Source: JBLIKP01 sp047635375
Lineage (GTDB): Bacteria > Bacteroidota > Bacteroidia > Sphingobacteriales > Sphingobacteriaceae
Assembly: GCA_047635375.1 (NCBI GenBank)
Contig: JBLIKP010000019.1
Location: 1-31,840, forward strand
Direction: 5' to 3'
DNA length: 31,840 bases
Shown here: positions 25,358-31,840 of the stretch, piece by piece
Layout: every line of letters starts with the position of its first letter
How positions within the stretch are numbered: the first letter of the stretch is position 1
Notes under the pieces: model-generated
What the model saw: only the letters and a program-made list of their open reading frames with translations
What the model was told of the DNA's origin: nothing
The model's database searches: none
Position numbers and translations under genes: made by a program

Positions 25358-26326
25358 TTATAAAAAACGGGGAGATTTTATGATAATATCCGATTTTGAC
25401 TTCGCAAAAACCGGAATTTCGTATCTTAATAGCACTTCATGGGACCCATTACTCACAGACAAAAGCCTAGAAGTGGTGAAATCATATGAGTAGCTAAACT
25501 TCAATCTATCCGTAATATTTAATCCTATTATTCCAATGAAGGCATCTCTTAAACGGTAAGAAAGCCCTGCAAAGTATTTTTCGTTGAAAACAACGTTTGT
25601 ATTTAAGTCAGCCACAAAAGTCCGACTATCTAATTTGTCTATTTTAATTAAAACTGAAGGCTGTAAATTAATCGCCCCTGTTAGCGGGTAATTATAACCA
25701 GCAGTTAAAAAATAATGCCTTTTTAATTGATCAGTACCTTCCCCGGCTCCTGAGGCATAATTTAAATTACCTTTAATGGCATGCATCATGGATGCTCCCA
25801 AATAAAAAGTTGGGGTTTTAAAAATACCACCAATATTAATATCTGGTGAAACACCTCCTTGATCATCGGTTGGAATTTCAATATCCCCTTGATCGTTTGG
25901 TTTAAATTTACTCGCCGAAAAACTCTTTTGAATTACTCCCAAAGAAATCCCGGTTGATAAAACCCCACCTAGGATCTCTTGAGCATAAGCATATGAAGCA
26001 TAAACCCCAAGATCATTTTCAAATCCAATTTCATCATTAACAATATGCAATCCAACGCCACCGTGAAGAAAGCTAATTGGTGATTCAACACTTATAGTTT
26101 GAGTCACGGGCTGACCCTCCCCAAAACCAGTAAATTGATTCCTATATAATAAGGAAGCGGCCAACCCTTCTTTAACTCCAGCATTTCCTGGGTTATAAAT
26201 AATGGGGTTAAACATATACTGACTTATTTGGGGGGCTTGTTGTGCAATAGAATTAACTGCAAACAATCCGAAACCAAATACTAATAAAATAAAGCGCATA
26301 AAACTAGTTTGTCTAATATTCTCCAT
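25358..26326 (-). CDS. porP: PorP/SprF-family outer membrane protein
   Basis: Outer-membrane beta-barrel of type IX secretion; PorP/SprF proteins link SprB-like adhesins or the GldK ring to the membrane. It has 322 residues. A signal peptide ends near VNSIAQQ; Met10 is an alternative start giving a shorter signal. The family N-terminus QISQYMFNPIIYNPGNAGV is complete and is followed by amphipathic strands. Position just upstream of gldK matches the porP-K-L-M-N order of Porphyromonas, so it is more likely the core PorP than one of the many adhesin-linked SprF paralogues. Confidence 0.9.
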   Translation of the reverse strand: MENIRQTSFMRFILLVFGFGLFAVNSIAQQAPQISQYMFNPIIYNPGNAGVKEGLAASLLYRNQFTGFGEGQPVTQTISVESPISFLHGGVGLHIVNDEIGFENDLGVYASYAYAQEILGGVLSTGISLGVIQKSFSASKFKPNDQGDIEIPTDDQGGVSPDINIGGIFKTPTFYLGASMMHAIKGNLNYASGAGEGTDQLKRHYFLTAGYNYPLTGAINLQPSVLIKIDKLDSRTFVADLNTNVVFNEKYFAGLSYRLRDAFIGIIGLNITDRLKFSYSYDFTTSRLLSVSNGSHEVLLRYEIPVFAKSKSDIIIKSPRFL

Positions 26327-26374
26327 TTAAGTGTTTAATCCAAAGTCCCTAAATGAAGAACTTTAAAATTAATA

Positions 26375-26382
26375 CAAATTTA
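26375..26382 (-). promoter_or_regulatory. Candidate -7 box for porP
   Basis: Minus-strand TAAATTTG matches TAnnTTTG and lies about 50 bases before the porP start, in the 81-base gap after hemD. The -33 element is not clear. Confidence 0.45.
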
Positions 26383-26407
26383 TCTGACAAAAAAGTATAA
26401 ATAGAGA

Positions 26408-27163
26408 TTAAGATTTCATCTTAATAAAGCGCTCCAGAGCCATTGTCATTGAAGGTGACTCTGGTTGAGGAGCTTCTATATTAAGCGTTAACCCACAATC
26501 CCTTACCGCTTGAGAAGTAGTTGTTCCAAAGGCGGCAATGTTAGTACTATTTTGCTTAAAATTAGGGAAATTTTCAAAAAGTGATTTTATCCCTGAAGGG
26601 CTAAAGAACGCAATTATATCGTAATTAACGTCAGAAAGGTCAGATAAATCACTGCAAACGGTTTTGTAAATCACCGCTTTTTGAAAATTAATCTTATTGG
26701 ATTTTAAGAAATCTGGTATTTCATCATTATGCGCATCGGAGCAAGGAAAGATAAAACTCTCTTCCTTATGCTTTAACAGCACATCATTTAAGTTATCCTT
26801 ACCAGACTTTCCAAAAAAGACTTTTCTCTTTCGGTATTGGGTAAATTTTTGAAGATATAATGCAATACTTTCGGCACTGCATATGTATTTCATATCCGCA
26901 GAGACTTCTACTCGCATTTCTTCACAAATTCTAAAGTAATGCGAAATCGCATTTCTAGAGGTAAAGATTACTGCGGTAAAATCAATAGGGTTGACTTTTT
27001 CCTTACGGAACTCTTTCGCACTTACTCCTTCTACATGGATAAAAGGGAGGAAATCAATTTTCAAATTGAATTTCTTAGCTAACTCAAAATAAGGAGAGTT
27101 GCCTTGAACAGGTTCAGGTTGGGAAATTAAAATAGACGTAATTTTCTTTGTCTTAACTTCCAT
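26408..27163 (-). CDS. hemD: Uroporphyrinogen-III synthase family protein
   Basis: HemD closes and rearranges hydroxymethylbilane to uroporphyrinogen III in tetrapyrrole synthesis. The product has 251 residues in two alternating alpha/beta halves. Typical blocks are SILISQPEP, VIFTSRNAISHYF, YICSAESIALYL, IIAFFSPSGIKSLFENF and NIAAFGTTTSQAVRDCGL. The family is highly divergent, so the call rests on these block positions. No other haem gene is adjacent; neighbours are a DUF4271 protein and porP. The enzyme may have another envelope-related role in this clade, but that is speculation. Confidence 0.85.
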   Translation of the reverse strand: MEVKTKKITSILISQPEPVQGNSPYFELAKKFNLKIDFLPFIHVEGVSAKEFRKEKVNPIDFTAVIFTSRNAISHYFRICEEMRVEVSADMKYICSAESIALYLQKFTQYRKRKVFFGKSGKDNLNDVLLKHKEESFIFPCSDAHNDEIPDFLKSNKINFQKAVIYKTVCSDLSDLSDVNYDIIAFFSPSGIKSLFENFPNFKQNSTNIAAFGTTTSQAVRDCGLTLNIEAPQPESPSMTMALERFIKMKS

Positions 27164-27208
27164 GGGATTTTGAGTTTAAAAGGTTTATTCAAAAAAAATA
27201 ATTCTACG

Positions 27209-27937
27209 TTAAGTATTCAATTCCTTAAACAATAACGCAAACGGCATCACTTCGAAGGTGCAAATATAAAGAATAAAATAAATATTCGGCACACTGGAAC
27301 TATTTCTACAATAGGAAAAGGTCCTAAAGTAACGTAAAATTAACGCTACAATGACAACGCTTAACCCAAAGTAAAGCACAAAATTATCAATAAATTCGGG
27401 AGTATAAGCCATAAATAGATTCACAGGAACCAATAATAGACCCGCAGCGGTAAAACTGAAAAAAGTTGCAAGGAGGTATCCCTTAACCAGCTTACTAACA
27501 TTAAATACGACACCAATTAATATAGCCAAAAACAGCTTTGCCAAATAAAACACGAAAAACAGGACAAAAAAGGTTAAAAACTTATAAAATCCATTTACGA
27601 AGACATCGGCGTCTAGGTGTTCCGTAATCTGATATAAAAAAAACGAGGATGAAAGCAGGTAAAGCATTACGAAAATCAAAGTTGACCGCTGAAAAAAGCC
27701 TACCTCAGTCCTAACCGTTTGATTAAATAGTCGGCCATTGAGTAAAGCTTTTACAATCTCCTCCACTCGCTTAAAAAAACCTGTGCGGATAATTGCAGCT
27801 AAACCAAACATGATTATTATTACATAAAACTCCCAGTCAGGATTCAAATTTCGTAATACACCAGTTTGCCCCATGATATTCTTCGGCAAAAGCCAAACAA
27901 ACAACAACAACAACAAAGGAAAAACTTTCTTTACCAC
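27209..27937 (-). CDS. DUF4271-type integral membrane protein
   Basis: A 242-residue membrane protein of unknown function. It has a signal-like first helix (VFPLLLLLFVWLLP) and about six further hydrophobic segments, with a conserved-looking cytoplasmic stretch GFFKRVEEIVKALLNGRLF. The pattern fits the DUF4271 family that often lies beside hemD in Bacteroidota. The start is GTG, 1 base after the stop of the Omp85-like gene; no ATG keeps the first helix. The tight spacing implies translational coupling with the barrel gene and perhaps a linked envelope function. Confidence 0.75.
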   Translation of the reverse strand: MVKKVFPLLLLLFVWLLPKNIMGQTGVLRNLNPDWEFYVIIIMFGLAAIIRTGFFKRVEEIVKALLNGRLFNQTVRTEVGFFQRSTLIFVMLYLLSSSFFLYQITEHLDADVFVNGFYKFLTFFVLFFVFYLAKLFLAILIGVVFNVSKLVKGYLLATFFSFTAAGLLLVPVNLFMAYTPEFIDNFVLYFGLSVVIVALILRYFRTFSYCRNSSSVPNIYFILYICTFEVMPFALLFKELNT

Positions 27938-27938
27938 T

Positions 27939-29633
27939 TTAAAATTGATTTATTAGAGAGAAATGAATGTTTCCATTTTCAAAAATTATTGGATTATTAA
28001 ACCGCCTACCTACGGCATAAGAAATTTTAAAAACTCCCGAGGGAATAGGGAGCTGAAGTTCAGCACCAAATCCAAATGGGTAATCGACACTTTTTGCGAG
28101 GTATAAATCCTCCAAAATTGCCCCGTTAAAAAACAAATTAATACTGGATAATTGTTGGTAGAAGTATTTCAGTTTAATCGTTTCAACAAAATATTTATTT
28201 GCAAATATAGATTTTTCATCGAATCCTTTTAACAACTTATTTCCACCAATGCGAAAATATTCATTCCTTAATATAGTATCGCTAATTAAAACTCCCGCAT
28301 TTGCCTCCAAGGAAACGGTAATTCTTTTCGAAAACTTTAAGTTGTTCCCCATGGTTAGACTGCCTCTTTTTTGAGGTATTCGATTTACGTCCAGACCATT
28401 GGGATTAGATGCTAAATCTTTGATCCCTAATCCAAATCCCATTTTTATTAGACTTCCTGAACTTGGATTGAAATTATTATCTTGGTTGTTAAACAAAAAC
28501 TTTGCGCTATAAAGATTCGCATTATAGCTTCCGTTCCCTCTACCCTCCTCCACTAACACTCTAGAGCTTACCACCTCATAATTAAATCCGATTTTTGAAT
28601 AATCTAAGAGACTTAAATACAATGAGGTTGAAAATTGACCCTTAAAAAAAAGAGTGTCTTGCTTTATCAAACTAAAACTAGTTTCAAAAGAAGTTTTCGG
28701 ATTAAAGAAAAATGGTATTTCGATCTGAGATTCCAATTCAGTATTTCTAAGCGCATTTTTCTGAAACTCCAAGGTGATCTTTTCTCCTACCCCAAAGGCG
28801 TTTGTCAAGTTTAGTAATGCGTCTCCAACAATGGCAAGCTTCTCGCTATTGGATCCAGGCAACAAACCTAAAAGGGCATTAAAACTATTTGATTTAGATT
28901 TCCGGGGATTGAGATAAATTCTTGCTCCCTCTTCAAAGAAAAATATTTTGGGTGGGTCATCCATTTTAATGAAATCATACGAATTAACCCGTCTTAGCGC
29001 TTTTGAGATTTTCTTTTCATTAAACAAATCCCCGGAAAAAACTCCAGTTGCATTTTGTAAAAGGTAATTTGAAAAGTAAGGATCACCTACATTAATAATG
29101 GTATCAATAATCACCTTGGGACCAAGTTTAAAATACGCCACGGCAGAAATTTCATTACCCCTTATTTCTACTTCTTGAAATTGACCTAAAGCGAATGGAT
29201 ATCCCAGATTGGCTAAGTGCCTAACAACGTTTAAATAATTTTCCTCAATATTGTCTTGATTTACAATTGTCCCTTCCTTAAGACTTAGTCGCTTTGGATC
29301 AATTTTCAAGCTGGAATCAGAAAAACTGAACCTTAAATTTTTCCAGAAGTAACGTGGCCCTAAAACCATTGATAACACCCTAACTGAATCTAGGTCGTTT
29401 TGGGTTTCATCCTTTAAATATGCCTCCACAAAACCATGTAGGCGCAAAACATTTTCAATTTTTTTAACCTGAAGATTTCGTAATTGAATCGAAGAGAAAT
29501 TATCGTTTTTCAGCAATTCAACAGGAATTCCGGCTTCCTCAAAATCCAAAATGGAAAAGACAAACTGTCCCCTTATCGGCTTGACCGAAAAAAGAATAAA
29601 AACAACTATTAAAACCCAAGATTTCCTTAACAA
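27939..29633 (-). CDS. Omp85-superfamily outer membrane protein (BamA/TamA-like)
   Basis: A 564-residue exported protein (signal peptide 1-22, ending RGQ). Residues of about 25-240 look like two or three POTRA repeats (for example RLSLKEGTIVNQDNIEENYL and GDLFNEKKISKALRRVNSYD). The rest is a beta-barrel of alternating aromatic strands ending in Phe, the Bam recognition signal. The Omp85 lid motif appears as IGGNKLLKGF (about 462-471), with LKGF in place of the usual VRGF/Y. Size is below BamA (about 800) and close to TamA. Its substrate is unknown. It heads a hemD-side operon and is divergent from hemW. Confidence 0.8.
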   Translation of the reverse strand: MLRKSWVLIVVFILFSVKPIRGQFVFSILDFEEAGIPVELLKNDNFSSIQLRNLQVKKIENVLRLHGFVEAYLKDETQNDLDSVRVLSMVLGPRYFWKNLRFSFSDSSLKIDPKRLSLKEGTIVNQDNIEENYLNVVRHLANLGYPFALGQFQEVEIRGNEISAVAYFKLGPKVIIDTIINVGDPYFSNYLLQNATGVFSGDLFNEKKISKALRRVNSYDFIKMDDPPKIFFFEEGARIYLNPRKSKSNSFNALLGLLPGSNSEKLAIVGDALLNLTNAFGVGEKITLEFQKNALRNTELESQIEIPFFFNPKTSFETSFSLIKQDTLFFKGQFSTSLYLSLLDYSKIGFNYEVVSSRVLVEEGRGNGSYNANLYSAKFLFNNQDNNFNPSSGSLIKMGFGLGIKDLASNPNGLDVNRIPQKRGSLTMGNNLKFSKRITVSLEANAGVLISDTILRNEYFRIGGNKLLKGFDEKSIFANKYFVETIKLKYFYQQLSSINLFFNGAILEDLYLAKSVDYPFGFGAELQLPIPSGVFKISYAVGRRFNNPIIFENGNIHFSLINQF

Positions 29634-29655
29634 TGTAAAATCTATTATAATACCC

Positions 29656-29663
29656 TAAATTTG
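29656..29663 (+). promoter_or_regulatory. Candidate -7 box for hemW
   Basis: TAAATTTG matches TAnnTTTG. The hemW ATG is only 14 bases further, so the leader would be under 10 bases. No good -33 TTG is seen. Confidence 0.4.
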
Positions 29664-29677
29664 GCCTTAACTAAATT

Positions 29678-30814
29678 ATGGCTGGCATTTATATTCATAT
29701 TCCGTTTTGCAGAAAGGCATGTAATTACTGCAATTTCCACTTTACCACTAACCTTTCAATGGTTGATGAAATGGTCGAAGGTATTAAAAAGGAAATAAAA
29801 ATGCGTTTGGATTTTTTTTCAGATAAAAATATTGAAACTATTTATTTTGGTGGAGGGACTCCGTCCATTTTAAATCAAAGGCATTATTCTGAAATATTTT
29901 CTTTGCTTGAAAAACATTACATCATTGAAAAAAATGCGGAAATAACCATGGAGGCGAACCCAGAGGATGTAGACAATAATTTTATTGGGAAATTAAAAGG
30001 GCTGCCGTTTAACCGTTTTAGTCTCGGGGCACAAAGTTTTCACGAAGACGATTTAATCTGGATGAACCGAAACCACAACCACTCTCAAGCGATTGAAAGT
30101 ATAAAAAGGTTACAAGACGCCCAATACATTAATTTAAACCTGGACCTAATCTACGGTTACCCCTTACTTACTCAAAAAAAATGGGCTTCCAACCTTGATA
30201 GGTTTTTCAGCCTTGAGATCCCCCACTTATCCTCCTATGCAATGACCGTGGAGCCCAAAACTGCCTTAGGACATTTGGTAGCAAAAGGTAAGGCCTCGGA
30301 AATGGATGATAACCAAACTGCAGAACAGTTCAATTACTTGCTTAACCAGATTTCAGAAAATGGGTATGAACAATATGAAATAAGTAATTTCAGCAAGCCT
30401 GAAAACAACGCGATTCACAACACCAATTATTGGCTTAAGAAACCCTATTTGGGAATTGGGCCGGGAGCTCACTCTTACATTGATGGTCAAAGACGGTGGA
30501 ACTTGGAAAACAACTCCAAATATTTAAAAGGTGTTAATTTGGGTGATAAATATTGGGGAGAAGAAATTTTAACTCCATGCGACGTTGCCAATGAGTCCAT
30601 CATGACGTCAATTAGAACCAAATGGGGATGCAACCTTGATTCATTATATTCCCTAACAAAAAACCTAGACACAAAGAATTTCAAAAAATCTATCGACAAG
30701 CTAGCTAATAAGGGCCATTTAAAGATTGTCGATAACACTCTATTTTTAACCCAAGAAGGCAAGCTTTTTGCAGATGCAATTGCTGCTGAATTATTCTTCG
30801 AGGACCAATTATGA
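29678..30814 (+). CDS. hemW: HemW-type radical SAM protein
   Basis: HemW is a haem chaperone related to oxygen-independent coproporphyrinogen oxidase. The product has 378 residues. The cluster motif CRKACNYCNF gives C11, C15 and C18 as 4Fe-4S ligands; Phe20 replaces the fourth cysteine found in true HemN. FGGGTPS follows (SAM binding). The HemW signature HNTNYW at about 247-252 and GIGPGAHSY are intact, as is the C-terminal HemN_C domain. It overlaps the next gene by ATGA and begins a plus-strand operon. The features favour chaperone over dehydrogenase. Confidence 0.95.
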   Translation: MAGIYIHIPFCRKACNYCNFHFTTNLSMVDEMVEGIKKEIKMRLDFFSDKNIETIYFGGGTPSILNQRHYSEIFSLLEKHYIIEKNAEITMEANPEDVDNNFIGKLKGLPFNRFSLGAQSFHEDDLIWMNRNHNHSQAIESIKRLQDAQYINLNLDLIYGYPLLTQKKWASNLDRFFSLEIPHLSSYAMTVEPKTALGHLVAKGKASEMDDNQTAEQFNYLLNQISENGYEQYEISNFSKPENNAIHNTNYWLKKPYLGIGPGAHSYIDGQRRWNLENNSKYLKGVNLGDKYWGEEILTPCDVANESIMTSIRTKWGCNLDSLYSLTKNLDTKNFKKSIDKLANKGHLKIVDNTLFLTQEGKLFADAIAAELFFEDQL

Positions 30815-31560
30815 TTTCAATTCAAATTAACTCTAAATCAATTCAAGGGACCGCCGATTTAAATAATCCCATTGACATTTCAATTCCCCTAAAAAACGGT
30901 AAAAACAATCCTAATACTTTTTTTCTACCCTCTCCAAAAATCGGACCTATTATTGGGGAGAACTTTGTGGGTGATGTAAACCAGGGAGGTTCCTGCAATT
31001 GTGATACAATTTCCTTAACCCCTCATGGAAACGGAACACACACGGAATGTGTTGGGCATATTAGCTCAGAAAGAAACACCATAAACGCGTCACTGAATAA
31101 TTTCCACTTTTTAGCTAAATTAATAACCATCACACCTAAAGAAATTTTGGGGGATTTTGTAATTACAAAAGCTCAAATTAGAGCCGAATTTGAATCAAGA
31201 GATTGTGAAGCTTTAATCATACGGACTAAGCCAAATTCAATCGACAAAAAAACAAAAACTTATTCGGGTAATAATCCTGCTTACATAGAAAATGAGGCAA
31301 TCCGCTTAATTACTCACATGGGAATTAAACATTTATTAATTGACCTACCCTCTGTTGACAAAGAGGAAGATGGCGGGGTAATGATTGGGCATCATACCTT
31401 TTTCAATTACCCAATTTCCCCAAAAACAGATCGTACTATCACAGAAATGATTTATGTTGACAATAAAGTTGAGGACGGGTATTACCTTTTGAACCTACTT
31501 ATTGCACCTATCGAATCTGACGCAAGTCCTAGTAAACCGATAATTTATCCAATCAAATAA
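30811..31560 (+). CDS. Cyclase-family (kynurenine formamidase-like) hydrolase
   Basis: A 249-residue protein of the metal-dependent hydrolase family that includes KynB formamidase. The N-terminal DISIPLKNG and the motif HGNGTHTECVGH (residues 72-83) mark the family. The usual metal motif is HxGTHxDxPxH; here the first His is one residue further upstream, Asp is Glu79 and Pro is Val81, while H77 and H83 remain. A second block LLIDLPSVDKEEDGG and GHHTFF follow. Kynurenine degradation cannot be assumed. Its start overlaps the hemW stop (ATGA) and its stop overlaps the next start (TAATG). Confidence 0.85.
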   Translation: MISIQINSKSIQGTADLNNPIDISIPLKNGKNNPNTFFLPSPKIGPIIGENFVGDVNQGGSCNCDTISLTPHGNGTHTECVGHISSERNTINASLNNFHFLAKLITITPKEILGDFVITKAQIRAEFESRDCEALIIRTKPNSIDKKTKTYSGNNPAYIENEAIRLITHMGIKHLLIDLPSVDKEEDGGVMIGHHTFFNYPISPKTDRTITEMIYVDNKVEDGYYLLNLLIAPIESDASPSKPIIYPIK

Positions 31561-31840
31561 TGTCAAATAAAAGTTTTTTCGGGAAAGTCATTTGGTTGAC
31601 CGGAGCTAGCCAAGGAATTGGGAAAGCCCTTGCATTGGAATTAAATTCCCAAGGAGCAAAGCTTATTTTAAGCGCTAGAAATAGAGAAGCATTATATGCT
31701 GTGAAATCAGAATGCACTTTTAATCCAATTGATGTTCATATACTTCCCCTGGACGTTACCGACATGGACGAAATAAAAAGAATCACACAAGAGGCACAAA
31801 GGATTTACGGAAAAATTGACTGGTTAATCCAAAACGCAGG
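31560..31840 (+). CDS. Short-chain dehydrogenase/reductase, 3' end beyond window
   Basis: The first 93 codons of an SDR. The ATG sits in the stop codon of the cyclase gene (TAATG). Near the start lies the nucleotide-binding motif TGASQGIG (about residues 15-22), then ILSARNREAL, LDVTDMDEI, and the window ends in the structural motif NAG. No acidic residue follows the second strand; SARNR (Arg at the +2 position) suggests NADPH preference. The catalytic Ser-Tyr-Lys is outside the window, so substrate and completeness are unknown. Confidence 0.92.
   Translation, partial: MSNKSFFGKVIWLTGASQGIGKALALELNSQGAKLILSARNREALYAVKSECTFNPIDVHILPLDVTDMDEIKRITQEAQRIYGKIDWLIQNA

Noticed and set aside
29678..30814. 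HemW read as coproporphyrinogen dehydrogenase HemN.
   Set aside because: The fourth cysteine of CxxxCxxCxC is Phe and the HNTNYW motif is present, both marks of HemW.
1..31840. CRISPR arrays, insertion sequences, phage genes, toxin-antitoxin or defence systems.
   Set aside because: No regularly spaced repeats, transposase, integrase or defence motifs are seen; genes are core envelope, energy and repair functions in tight operons.

Overview
The window comes from a member of the Bacteroidota, most likely the Flavobacteriia/Cytophagia side. Evidence: a complete gldK-gldL-gldM-gldN set with a PorP/SprF protein, a PorW/SprE lipoprotein, the split ATP synthase operon usual in this phylum (no beta or epsilon genes here), an about 1100-residue SecA with internal insertions, and Bacteroidota-type promoters (TAnnTTTG) instead of sigma70 boxes. 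Coding density is very high. No stretch over 300 bases lacks a gene; the longest gap is the 268-base divergent region between secA and purD.

Layout. 1-163: left edge, no gene called with confidence. 164-4868 (-): secA, then a SPOR-domain protein, then an RluB-type pseudouridine synthase. 5137-6411 (+): purD with its own terminator. 6532-13648 (-): one long operon that starts with an M23 peptidase and a bactofilin, then atpZ, an AtpI-like membrane protein, atpB, atpE, atpF, atpH, atpA and atpG, closed by a terminator. A second terminator-like hairpin lies inside it, directly after atpE. 13776-20422 (+): porW/sprE, a class A penicillin-binding protein and uvrC, tightly packed and ended by a bidirectional terminator. 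20461-26326 (-): porP-gldK-gldL-gldM-gldN, the inner-membrane motor and periplasmic ring of the type IX secretion system. 26408-29633 (-): hemD, a DUF4271 membrane protein and an Omp85-like barrel. 29678-31840 (+): hemW, a cyclase-family hydrolase and a short-chain dehydrogenase cut by the window end, joined by stop/start overlaps.

How the genes work together. Two loci feed type IX secretion and gliding: PorW/SprE links the outer-membrane translocon to the trans-envelope core, and GldK-N with PorP form that core; GldL/GldM are driven by the proton motive force. The ATP synthase genes use the same force. Peptidoglycan enzymes and scaffold (PBP1A, M23 peptidase, bactofilin, SPOR protein) are spread among these operons, so the window is largely envelope and energy machinery.

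I see no CRISPR array, prophage, insertion sequence, tRNA or rRNA. I do not see a clearly new multi-gene system. The best leads are regulatory or architectural: the terminator-like hairpin after atpE, the bactofilin/atpZ gene overlap, the His-rich exported extension of AtpB, the cell-wall genes at the head of the ATP synthase operon, and a cyclase-family protein with an altered metal motif.
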